A stretch of 64,000 nucleotides of DNA from an uncultured Verrucomicrobia subdivision 3 bacterium (GTDB lineage: Bacteria; Verrucomicrobiota; Verrucomicrobiia; Limisphaerales; DASXHY01): assembly GCA_937890005.1 (NCBI GenBank), contig CALBZA010000073.1:26813-90812 (forward strand), written 5' to 3'. This document shows positions 1 through 7,314 of the stretch, one piece after another. The notes under the pieces were generated by a model. It ran no database searches, had not been told where the DNA came from, and saw nothing but the letters and a program-made list of their open reading frames with translations. Numbering within the stretch: the first letter of the stretch is position 1; every line of letters starts with the position of its first letter. The translations under genes and the position numbers were made by a program.

Positions 1-2
1 TT

Positions 3-431
3 GCCAGGCTACGACGGGAAAGCGCGAGCTATCTGGCTTCGTGGAATGAAGAGATCGCCGCGATGAACTATCAGGTGATTCGTGATGCCAGTGAAGCCCG
101 CCGCAGCGCAGTCAGCAATCAGGTGGAAGCCGTTTGCGCCCGTTACGCCGAAGCGCAGGCAGTGGTGAGACCGTTTATCGATTATTTCACCGACCTGGAA
201 CGGAGCATTGGAACGGATTTGACTCTGGATGGGCTCGCTTCGGCCAGTGAAGTGGTGCGACGGGCCGAGGAAAACACGCGCAAAGTTCAAGCCGCATTGG
301 AGCAGCTTTCGACCGAACTGGCGGTTTGCAGTGCGAAATTGTCCACGGTCACCCGCGAAACGCCCATTGTTTCCACAAGAGTGGATTTCGATGGCAAGCC
401 CCAGGCGAAAGCTGCTTCGAACGTTCAGTAA
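3..431 (+). CDS. DUF2959-family protein, 5'-truncated by window edge
   Basis: The reading frame is open from base 3, and the 20 residues before the first in-window ATG (position 63) fit the family, so the gene starts outside the window. The protein is alpha-helical with coiled-coil character. The segments SEARRSAV, AYxQAQ-like YAEAQAVVRPF and STDLTLDGL-like GTDLTLDGLASASEV match my recollection of DUF2959, a family of about 200 residues, often exported, with no known function. Only the C-terminal 142 residues are visible. It converges on the small gene at 433-744 with one base between the stop codons. Confidence 0.7.
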   Translation, partial: ARLRRESASYLASWNEEIAAMNYQVIRDASEARRSAVSNQVEAVCARYAEAQAVVRPFIDYFTDLERSIGTDLTLDGLASASEVVRRAEENTRKVQAALEQLSTELAVCSAKLSTVTRETPIVSTRVDFDGKPQAKAASNVQ

Positions 432-432
432 A

Positions 433-744
433 TCAGTTTTCGTTCCGGCTGCGGCGACGGAGCCGGGACATGATGATGCTGGCCAGGGTTGATCTGAGCA
501 GCGCGTGAGCTTTTGCCAGCGCGTCGTCCAGGCGCGCGCATTCTTCCAGTTCCGCTTCATCCAGAGGGTTTTGTCCGGTGATGATGCCGGCCGCTTTGCA
601 GCAATCTTCGCGCATCGCTTCGATCTGTGAAGCAATGCGGGCGGTGCGTCCTATCGGTAAAACAGCTTTCGTCTTTTTGGCTTTAATGCTCACGCAATCA
701 AACTGGAACGAAGCGAATGCGATGTCATTCGGAGCGGAACGCAA
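433..744 (-). CDS. small hypothetical helical protein
   Basis: I do not recognise this 103-residue protein. The C-terminal 60 residues look like amphipathic helices rich in Ala, Glu and Leu (DEAELEECARLDDALAKAHALL) and end in a basic tail (RLRRRSRNEN). There is no signal peptide. The first 25 residues are unconvincing, so the true start may be the internal Met 44 (position 615). Its stop lies one base from that of the DUF2959 gene on the other strand, which suits two converging genes. No other frame here is better. Confidence 0.45.
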   Translation of the reverse strand: MRSAPNDIAFASFQFDCVSIKAKKTKAVLPIGRTARIASQIEAMREDCCKAAGIITGQNPLDEAELEECARLDDALAKAHALLRSTLASIIMSRLRRRSRNEN

Positions 745-881
745 ATTGTCCTCAGTGTTTGTCTGACACGCGGGTAGGGGAATGGACTAAGGAATGTTTC
801 GGGGAAAAGGAAGAATGGAATGCCGATTTCGATAAAGTTATGGCATGCTTCGTGCCGTTGCAGACCTGAATTCGGGTAATT

Positions 882-1652
882 ATGAGAACCATTAACCCAC
901 ACATAATCAGAATGTTGCATTTTACGTGGCTCGCGGCTCTGCTGCTTTCAGCGGCGGTGAGTGGTTCCGCGGCGGAACAAATCTTGCCGATTCTCGTCAC
1001 CCGGAGCGGAACCTACACCAACGTGACGGTGACCACGAAAAACAAGGATTACGTGTTCATTCTTCATGCCGCCGGCATGGCGAACATCCGGATTCAGGAT
1101 CTCTCAGAGGAAGCCCAGGAGGAACTCGGTTATGTGCAACGTCCTGAGAAAAAGAACATCGCTGGAGCGCAGGAAGTGTTTGCGAAGGAACTTCTGCCTG
1201 CGATGGAATCCAAGTTGAAACCGATCGAGGCGGCCGTGGATGAACAGTTCAACCTCAAGTTGTCAGAGGTCAAATTAAGTCCCGCGGCGCTCTGGATCGC
1301 AGCCGGCGTTCTGCTCCTGTTTCACCTCTTCTATTCCTATTGCTGTCATCTGATCACCATCAAATCGAAAAGGGCGCCCACGATTCTCGCCTGGTTGCCA
1401 GTTCTGCAATCGATTCCGCTTCTTCGCGCGGCGGAAATGTCGGCCTGGTGGTTCCTCCTGCTCTGGTTTCCCCTCGTTCCGATTGTATGGGCCTTCAAGA
1501 TTGTCAAAGCCCGCGGCATGAACGTGTTCGTCGCGATCGCGCTTCTGCTGCCGGTCACGAACGTTTTCGCGTTCCTGTATTTGGCGTTCGCGAAGGAAGC
1601 TCCGCCGAAGGACGCGCCGCGCTATCAGAGCATGTCGCTTCAGACGGCGTGA
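882..1652 (+). CDS. membrane protein with signal peptide and DUF5684-like C-terminal region
   Basis: This 256-residue protein has an N-terminal hydrophobic segment ending SGSAAEQ that looks like a cleavable signal. An extracytoplasmic region of about 90 residues follows. From about residue 132 there are three or four hydrophobic segments (AALWIAAGVLLLFHLF, AWWFLLLWFPLVPIVWAF, NVFVAIALLLPVTNVFAFLYLAF). The pattern of a conserved Trp pair followed by PLVPIVWAFKIVKARG resembles the DUF5684/signal-peptidase-associated integral membrane family. Function is unknown. The start may be Met 11 (position 912), which puts the signal peptide at the very N-terminus. The 3' end overlaps the convergent response regulator by 98 bases. 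Confidence 0.6.
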   Translation: MRTINPHIIRMLHFTWLAALLLSAAVSGSAAEQILPILVTRSGTYTNVTVTTKNKDYVFILHAAGMANIRIQDLSEEAQEELGYVQRPEKKNIAGAQEVFAKELLPAMESKLKPIEAAVDEQFNLKLSEVKLSPAALWIAAGVLLLFHLFYSYCCHLITIKSKRAPTILAWLPVLQSIPLLRAAEMSAWWFLLLWFPLVPIVWAFKIVKARGMNVFVAIALLLPVTNVFAFLYLAFAKEAPPKDAPRYQSMSLQTA

Positions 1653-2376
1653 CCTTCATTTGCCGTCCAGCTTCGTCATTCGAACTCAACTTGTAGCCGA
1701 CACCGTGGACGGTGAGCAGCAGTTTCGGTTCGGCGCCGTTGTCGCCAAGTTTCTTCCGCAGCTGAACGATCACCTGGTCCAGCGTGCGCGTGGTGCCGAA
1801 GTAATTGTATCCCCAGACCTCATTCAACAAACGATCGCGGGAAAGCACCTCGCCGCGGTGGCTGTCAAAGAACTGAAGGAGCTTCAGTTCCTTTGCGGTG
1901 AGATCTTCGACCAGGCCGGGGCGGCGGATCTGAAATGATTTGGGGTCAATCTCCGCGTCTCCGAGTGCGAAGCGCGCGGTGTCATCCTGATCGGAAGCCG
2001 GTTTCGTGGCGCTGGCCCGGCGCAGCAAGGCATGAATCCTCGCAAGCAGTTCCCGGACTCCGAACGGTTTGGTTACGTAATCATCCGCGCCAAGATCAAG
2101 GCCAACGACCTTGTCGATCTCCTGGCCTTTTGCCGTAAGCATGAGGATCGGCGCTGAAAATTTCTGCGCTCGCAGCTGTCGGCAGATGTCGTAGCCGCTC
2201 AGTCCGGGAAGCATGACGTCCAGAATCACGAGCGCCGGTTGATGGCTGGCGATCGATTCCAGTGCCTTGTCACCCCGGCTGCAGGAACACACCTGGTATC
2301 CCTCCGACTGAAGCACTTCCTCCAGGCCGAGCCGGATGCTTGGGTCATCTTCGACAACCAGAATTTTCTCTTTCAT
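1555..2376 (-). CDS. OmpR-family response regulator
   Basis: A two-component response regulator of 273 residues. The receiver domain (1-120) has the acidic pair E9/D10-D11, the phospho-acceptor D53 in ILDVMLPG, T81 and K103 in VTKPFG. An OmpR/PhoB winged-helix DNA-binding domain follows at about 132-232 (LTAKELKLLQFF, then TTRTLDQVIVQLRKKLG and VHGVGYKL). The last 40 residues, rich in Ser, Thr and Pro, go beyond the family fold and are encoded in the 98-base overlap with the convergent membrane protein. The start codon overlaps the 3' end of the kinase gene by 4 bases, so the two are translationally coupled and almost certainly cognate. It is the last gene of the leftward operon starting at 6327. 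Confidence 0.93.
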   Translation of the reverse strand: MKEKILVVEDDPSIRLGLEEVLQSEGYQVCSCSRGDKALESIASHQPALVILDVMLPGLSGYDICRQLRAQKFSAPILMLTAKGQEIDKVVGLDLGADDYVTKPFGVRELLARIHALLRRASATKPASDQDDTARFALGDAEIDPKSFQIRRPGLVEDLTAKELKLLQFFDSHRGEVLSRDRLLNEVWGYNYFGTTRTLDQVIVQLRKKLGDNGAEPKLLLTVHGVGYKLSSNDEAGRQMKVTPSEATCSDSAARPSAELPSRTPNTGTRKRS

Positions 2377-4229
2377 GTGTTGGCTTGTGAGGTTTCAAGA
2401 CGATTCGCCGATGGCAGGTTCAACATGAAGATGCTGCCGCCGCCCTCGCGCTCATGGCAGGTGACGTCGCCGCCGTGCGCCCGTGCGATCTGCCGGGCCA
2501 GAGTGAGGCCGAGTCCTGAACCCTGAATGCCGCTGCTGAGCGAATCGTGCGTGCGATAGAACTTCTCGAAGATGCGCTCGCGATCCCCCTTCGCCACGCC
2601 GACGCCGCGATCGGAAATGGTCAGCTGCGCTTCGTGGCGCGAGGCGTCGTGCTTGAGGTGAATCGAGATTTCCTTCCGGTCGAGCGAGTATTTTTCCGCA
2701 TTCGAAAGCAGATTCAAAATCACCTGCGCGAGTGCGTCGCAGTCGCCGCGCACTGGAACGCCATTCTCTGGCAATGAGCATTCCAGACTGAAACCGTGAT
2801 TTTCCAGATGCGGACGGTAGGATTCGCAACTGGCGCGGACAATCTCCGCAAGATCGCAATCCCTGATGTTGTATTTCTTTTCGCCGCGATCGATGCGGGA
2901 GAAGTCGAGGACGTTGTTGATCAGGCGCGTGAGTCGAGCGGTTTCAGCATTGATGATGTTCAGGTAAGATCGCTGTTTCTCGGGATTGAGAGTGCGACCA
3001 TCCGAAAGAAGTTCGGAAAACATGCGAATCGATGTCAGCGGCGTTTTCAGTTCGTGAGAAACGTTGCTGACGAAGTCGGTCTTCTGTCGCGCCAGTCTCA
3101 GTTCGCGGTTCAGATCAAGCACGATCAATGCGCCGCCTGTTCCGATGGCGATCACCAGAATTGCGATCAGAAGTCCCAACGTCAGTTTCGCAGTGCGGGC
3201 TGTTTTGTTCAGGTGGTTTGGATTCAGAAGGTACGCAGCCGTTTCCCAATGCGGAAGAAACTCGCCGATTTCCGTCGCCACGAAAGGATGCTTCCAATCG
3301 CCCTGAAAATCCGGGTGCGAGAGACTGACCGGCTTGGCGAGGTCGTCGAGCACCGCGATGCAGAGTTCGCCGCGCAGTTCGGGGTTCCATCCGGGCAACG
3401 CGTCGCGGAGTTGATCCTGCAGTCCGTGAAGATCCAGTTGTGCTCCGAACACGACCGAATTGTCGCGCGGAGATCGATACCAGAACAGCACGTTGAGCTT
3501 GTTGTCCACGAACCGGGCGAGGTTTCCCTCCATCGCTGCGCCAATCAGTTCCTTGAATCCTGCTTCCGCGGCAACAAGTCTCGAAGGTTCGCCGACTGTT
3601 TCCGCTTCTGCCTGTTGTCGTGATTCATTCAATCTTGCTGGTTCGGATTTCTTTGGCGACAGGACGCGTTGCGACGGTGCGGTTTTTTGAGCCACGCCAC
3701 GATCCTGGGAAGCCGAGTTAAACGAACTGTTGAATCGCGGCGAACTGGGGTTTGAATTCTCATTATGTTGCGCGTTCTGCACCATGAAGGCATTGCCATT
3801 GATATTTCCAAAATACACCTCGGCAATCTCGCGGCTGCCAAGGAACGCTCCATTGTCGCCCCGAAACGCACGGCTTTCCGTCCGACGGCTGTTTGGATGC
3901 GGGGAAAGAATGTCGCCACCTTCGGACACCGCAAATCCAACACGCGCCATCGGCCACCGGCTTCGAATCCGTTCGTCAAAACTTCCTGCAAGTTCAGCGG
4001 GCGATTCAGTCTTCAGCAATTCCTCCACGTGCGCGTTGAAGTCCTGACGGTGCTGTTCAACCATGGATTGAACCTGTATGGCTGCGGAGTCGGTGACGCC
4101 CTGATAAAGGAGCGCCTGCTGTCGTTCGAGAATGAGCTGTTGATGTCGGAGCGAGCGGACGGCAAGCCATGCGAGCACCATGCTGGGCAGCAACACTGCC
4201 ACGATGAAAACGATGGCAACTTTTCGCAT
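2373..4229 (-). CDS. membrane sensor histidine kinase with long periplasmic region
   Basis: Autophosphorylating sensor of 618 residues. TM1 is at about 5-25 and TM2 at about 348-371. Between them lie over 300 extracytoplasmic residues with an Asn/Ser-rich low-complexity stretch (about 150-205) that I cannot assign to a known sensor family. No clear HAMP domain follows TM2. HisKA has phospho-acceptor H392 in VSNVSHELKTPLTSIRMF. HATPase_c has N510, the G1 box DRGVG (540-544) and the G2 box GSGLGLTLA (570-578). The 4-base overlap with the response regulator identifies its partner. The upstream SIMPL and von Willebrand A genes lie 47 bases away on the same strand, so the kinase may respond to an envelope signal involving them; this is inference. 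Confidence 0.92.
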   Translation of the reverse strand: MRKVAIVFIVAVLLPSMVLAWLAVRSLRHQQLILERQQALLYQGVTDSAAIQVQSMVEQHRQDFNAHVEELLKTESPAELAGSFDERIRSRWPMARVGFAVSEGGDILSPHPNSRRTESRAFRGDNGAFLGSREIAEVYFGNINGNAFMVQNAQHNENSNPSSPRFNSSFNSASQDRGVAQKTAPSQRVLSPKKSEPARLNESRQQAEAETVGEPSRLVAAEAGFKELIGAAMEGNLARFVDNKLNVLFWYRSPRDNSVVFGAQLDLHGLQDQLRDALPGWNPELRGELCIAVLDDLAKPVSLSHPDFQGDWKHPFVATEIGEFLPHWETAAYLLNPNHLNKTARTAKLTLGLLIAILVIAIGTGGALIVLDLNRELRLARQKTDFVSNVSHELKTPLTSIRMFSELLSDGRTLNPEKQRSYLNIINAETARLTRLINNVLDFSRIDRGEKKYNIRDCDLAEIVRASCESYRPHLENHGFSLECSLPENGVPVRGDCDALAQVILNLLSNAEKYSLDRKEISIHLKHDASRHEAQLTISDRGVGVAKGDRERIFEKFYRTHDSLSSGIQGSGLGLTLARQIARAHGGDVTCHEREGGGSIFMLNLPSANRLETSQANT

Positions 4230-4276
4230 GACGAATTGTTAACGAACTCATGACCGGTTGCACAGCCGGGAGTCAA

Positions 4277-5017
4277 TCATTCGAGCAGAAACGAGACATT
4301 TACCGTGGCCGAAACGCTGATCTGTCCGAGCGACAAGGACGATCCGTTGTCAGCCGGATTGCCCGTGGTTGGAACGGAGCCATTGAACGATGTGTTTTGA
4401 TAAGCATAGTGTCCGGAACCTCCCCAGTACCTGCCGGAATTCCACCAACCGCCCCATTCATTTGCATTGATGTTGTACGGCTTTCCGCATTTGACGCCGA
4501 GTTCTGATGCAAGCGCGTCCGCTTTCTCGCGCGCGGCTCGAATCGCCATGGCGCGGGCCTGGTCGCGATACTTGCGCAACTCTGTTGTGCGAAGAGTGAT
4601 TCCATGGACGTTGTTGACGCCATTTTCGAGCAGGCCGCTGATGAGAGATTCCAGCTTCTTCACGTCGGCGAGTCGAATCTCGATCGACTTGCGCACGATG
4701 TAGGCTATGGGCTTGGAGTTTGAATCCCTTTCGTACGTCGGTTGGATGTTGATGTAGTCGGTTTGAATATCCTTCGCGTCAATCTTCTCCGCCTTCAGGT
4801 AAGCGAGTGCTCGTTCCATCAGGAGATCGTGTTCCCGCTTTGCCTTCGCGAGGTCGGCATCTCGGATTTCGATTCCGACATTCACGAAGACTTCGTCCGG
4901 AATCACCTTCACCTCCGCGGAGCCGCTGACAGAGATTTGCGGTGGCGGCACTCCAACCTGGGCGAGGCTGGTGGAAGCAGTCAAGAAGAGCAGGGCGATT
5001 GCGTGAAGGGTTTTCAT
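4277..5017 (-). CDS. SIMPL domain-containing protein (DUF541), exported
   Basis: A 246-residue protein with a signal peptide (MKTLHAIALLFLTASTSLAQ) followed by a SIMPL/DUF541 domain. The family start ISVSGSAEVKVIPDEVFVNVGIE is clear, as is the later REKADALASELGVKCGKP segment. A C-terminal Gly/Tyr/Trp/Ser-rich loop (about 188-215) precedes the last strand SVSATVNVSFLLE. SIMPL proteins are periplasmic or outer-membrane-associated with poorly known roles; BP26/OMP28 of Brucella is the best-known member. Two bases separate it from the preceding von Willebrand A gene, so they are co-transcribed. Confidence 0.9.
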   Translation of the reverse strand: MKTLHAIALLFLTASTSLAQVGVPPPQISVSGSAEVKVIPDEVFVNVGIEIRDADLAKAKREHDLLMERALAYLKAEKIDAKDIQTDYINIQPTYERDSNSKPIAYIVRKSIEIRLADVKKLESLISGLLENGVNNVHGITLRTTELRKYRDQARAMAIRAAREKADALASELGVKCGKPYNINANEWGGWWNSGRYWGGSGHYAYQNTSFNGSVPTTGNPADNGSSLSLGQISVSATVNVSFLLE

Positions 5018-5019
5018 GG

Positions 5020-6327
5020 TTACTTGGAGTTGCGGATCGAGAAGGACTCGGCCTGCATCGTTTTGCGGAAGCCGCTGTCGTAGTTTCCACGTTCGAGCGT
5101 TTCACTGCGGCGACGCAGCGTTTCCGCTTCATTCTTGATCTGCTCTTGAAGCCGGGCGGGCGCGTACTGGCGGTTGCTTTCCAGAACAGATGCCTGGCGG
5201 CGGAGCTTGTCCGCAGCCTCTTTAAGATTTCCTGAATCCGCTGCGAGAAGGGCTTCGTCCTTTCGAACGGCATTCCCAATAAATTCCGCTTCTGCGATGA
5301 CAGCCCGGTTCAGCGAACGTTCCGCCAGCCCTGAATCGGTGGTGAATCGAACGCGGGCAACGCTGCTGGTCGATTGTTGTCCGCCTTCAATTTCATCGGA
5401 GTATTTGACACGCACCGTGGCGAGTTCCGGTGTCGCGTCATCGTCCACGCGGCAGCGCAAAAAAAGATTCCGGTTCTGACCGGTGGTCAAGTGACTGAGC
5501 TTCACTGTCGCACGCTGGTTCTCGAACTTTTCGCTGCGGCCGATGAATCCGATCGGACGAACACCGCGCGGGCAGATCACCTCGATCTGCACATCGCGCG
5601 CGGCAATCGTCAGGAGTTCCCCGAGTTCCTTGGCAAAAATTTGAGGCAGTTTCTCAGTGTCGCGAACGTAGTAATAGTTGGCGTCGCTGGCCTCGGCGAG
5701 TCCGGCCATCAGATCCTCATTGTAATCGTCACCCACGCCGATCGTCGTGACAGCAATTCCATCCGCGGCGAGTTCATGTCCAAGGCGGCGAAGGTCGCTG
5801 GTGGAACTTGGACCTACATTCGCGAGTCCGTCGGAAAGAAGAATCACGCGATTGATGCGGCGATCTGAAAGGTATTCGCGCAACTGGGCCGCGCCGGATT
5901 TCACACCGGCGTGAAGCGCGGTCATGCCGGAGGCTTCAATTTGCGAAATCTTTCTGCGAAGCCGCTCCTTGTCCTCGACGCGTTGTGCGGAGACGAGCAC
6001 CTGGGAGCTGTCGCTGTAGGTCACGAGGGAGAAGATGTCGTCCTGCGCCATTCGATCGACGACCAGTGCCGCCGCCTGCTTTGCTTTTTCGAGTTTCGCG
6101 CCGGTCATTGAACCGGAGCGATCCAGCACCACCGCGATGTTCAAAGGCGTTCGTCTCGTTTTCTTCATTTTTGAAGCGGCTTCGAGGTCGATCTTGATCA
6201 CGACTTCCTGTGCGGAACCTTTCAGGACCATGTCACGGTCCGGTTCCAGTTTGAGCCGCAAGGTGTCGGCGGCGAACGTTCCATGGGCGAGCGCCGTTGC
6301 GAGAAGCAAAGCCAGTTTCGTTTTCAT
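5020..6327 (-). CDS. exported von Willebrand factor A domain protein
   Basis: A 435-residue secreted protein. I start it at the ATG at 6327 because the signal peptide MKTKLALLLATALAHGTFA begins there; an in-frame upstream ATG at 6375 would add 16 residues before it. The VWA domain (about 60-235) has an intact MIDAS motif, D69-x-S71-x-S73 in VVLDRSGSM, with a later metal-ligand region (HAGVKSGAAQL, then LLSDGLANVG). A beta-rich middle region and a helical Gln/Glu/Arg-rich C-terminus (about 335-435) follow. The family includes surface and periplasmic proteins that bind ligands through a divalent cation. It is the first gene of a four-gene leftward operon with SIMPL, histidine kinase and response regulator. 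Confidence 0.88.
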   Translation of the reverse strand: MKTKLALLLATALAHGTFAADTLRLKLEPDRDMVLKGSAQEVVIKIDLEAASKMKKTRRTPLNIAVVLDRSGSMTGAKLEKAKQAAALVVDRMAQDDIFSLVTYSDSSQVLVSAQRVEDKERLRRKISQIEASGMTALHAGVKSGAAQLREYLSDRRINRVILLSDGLANVGPSSTSDLRRLGHELAADGIAVTTIGVGDDYNEDLMAGLAEASDANYYYVRDTEKLPQIFAKELGELLTIAARDVQIEVICPRGVRPIGFIGRSEKFENQRATVKLSHLTTGQNRNLFLRCRVDDDATPELATVRVKYSDEIEGGQQSTSSVARVRFTTDSGLAERSLNRAVIAEAEFIGNAVRKDEALLAADSGNLKEAADKLRRQASVLESNRQYAPARLQEQIKNEAETLRRRSETLERGNYDSGFRKTMQAESFSIRNSK

Positions 6328-6569
6328 GGCAGAAGGATAGTTTTTTCGCGCTGACGCTGTGTCATGGCGGAGCAAAAGGAATGTAAATGAATTGTAAAAA
6401 GGGTCCGCCAGCAGGACTCGCAGGCCTAACGCGAGGTAGGTGAGAATCTGATCGAACTGGGTTTATCTGCCCGTTCACGAATTCATCTGTTGCCCTAATC
6501 TCATCGGCGTTGGACGCAAAACGATCCCGTTCAGCGTTGCCACCGACGACTCAAAACGAAAGAAATGAT

Positions 6570-7199
6570 ATGGAAGGGACCATTCCTCAGAAGATCAGCC
6601 GCCTGGTAACCAATCTGGCGCTGCACCCCAGCTACATTCCGCGCTACGTGAAACACAACGTGGTCAGCCGCCGAACGCCACTGGATCACCGCGTGCCATG
6701 GCTGTCCTATGGCGTGATCGATTTTTTGGAGAACTATCTTCGAAAGGACATGGAGGTCTTCGAATGGGGTTCGGGCGGTTCAACGCTGTTCATCGCGTCT
6801 CGCGTGAAAAGCGTGGTGGCGATCGAAAACGATCCGTCCTGGGTGAAGCTCGTCGATTCGCGGCTTGAGAGCGAAGGTGTTCGCAACGTTCAGGTGGAAC
6901 TGCATGCATTCGATTTCTGGAAGGACACCAACTTCGAACAATCGAGTTATCTTTGCGCGGTGGATCGCGGCAGATTCGATGTCATTCTCGTGGACGGAAT
7001 GGAAGGCGCGGATGTGGTTCGCCCGATGTGCTTCGAGCGCGCCGAAAATCAGATCAAGCCGGGCGGGATCATCGTGATCGATGACTCGTGGCGTTATCCC
7101 GGTCTGCGAAAGAAGAATCGTGCAAAGGAATTCCGCGAGTTCCGAAGCGTCGGTCCCTGCCGCCCCGGCGTGACCAGCACGGATGTTTATTTCTATTGA
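6570..7199 (+). CDS. class I SAM-dependent methyltransferase-like protein
   Basis: A 209-residue protein from the ATG at 6570; an upstream ATG at 6510 would add 20 unconvincing residues. A Rossmann-type glycine motif VFEWGSGGSTLFIAS is followed by the acidic end of the second strand (VVAIENDPSW) and then FDVILVDGMEGADVV and PGGIIVIDDSWRYPGL, as in class I methyltransferases of the FkbM/O-methyltransferase type. The substrate cannot be told from sequence. It stands alone, between the leftward operon and the cellulase, and shares a bidirectional terminator at 7261-7295. Confidence 0.75.
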   Translation: MEGTIPQKISRLVTNLALHPSYIPRYVKHNVVSRRTPLDHRVPWLSYGVIDFLENYLRKDMEVFEWGSGGSTLFIASRVKSVVAIENDPSWVKLVDSRLESEGVRNVQVELHAFDFWKDTNFEQSSYLCAVDRGRFDVILVDGMEGADVVRPMCFERAENQIKPGGIIVIDDSWRYPGLRKKNRAKEFREFRSVGPCRPGVTSTDVYFY

Positions 7200-7260
7200 A
7201 TCGGAGTGAGGTTCCGAATTGAGCGGTTGCTGAGTGGTTATCTGGATGGTGGTTCAAAGA

Positions 7261-7295
7261 AAATGGCGGCACAGTGAAACACTGTGCCGCCATTT
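7261..7295. terminator. bidirectional intrinsic terminator, 16-bp perfect stem
   Basis: Bases 7261-7276 pair perfectly with 7280-7295 around an AAA loop. It lies between the converging methyltransferase and cellulase genes. The A-rich stretch just left of the stem gives a U-rich tail for the leftward cellulase transcript. Confidence 0.85.
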
Positions 7296-7314
7296 CTGTT
7301 CGTCCGGGTAATTG

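Noticed and set aside
2796..3623. 275-codon rightward frame opposite the sensor kinase
   Set aside because: Shadow of the histidine kinase gene, which has complete catalytic motifs.
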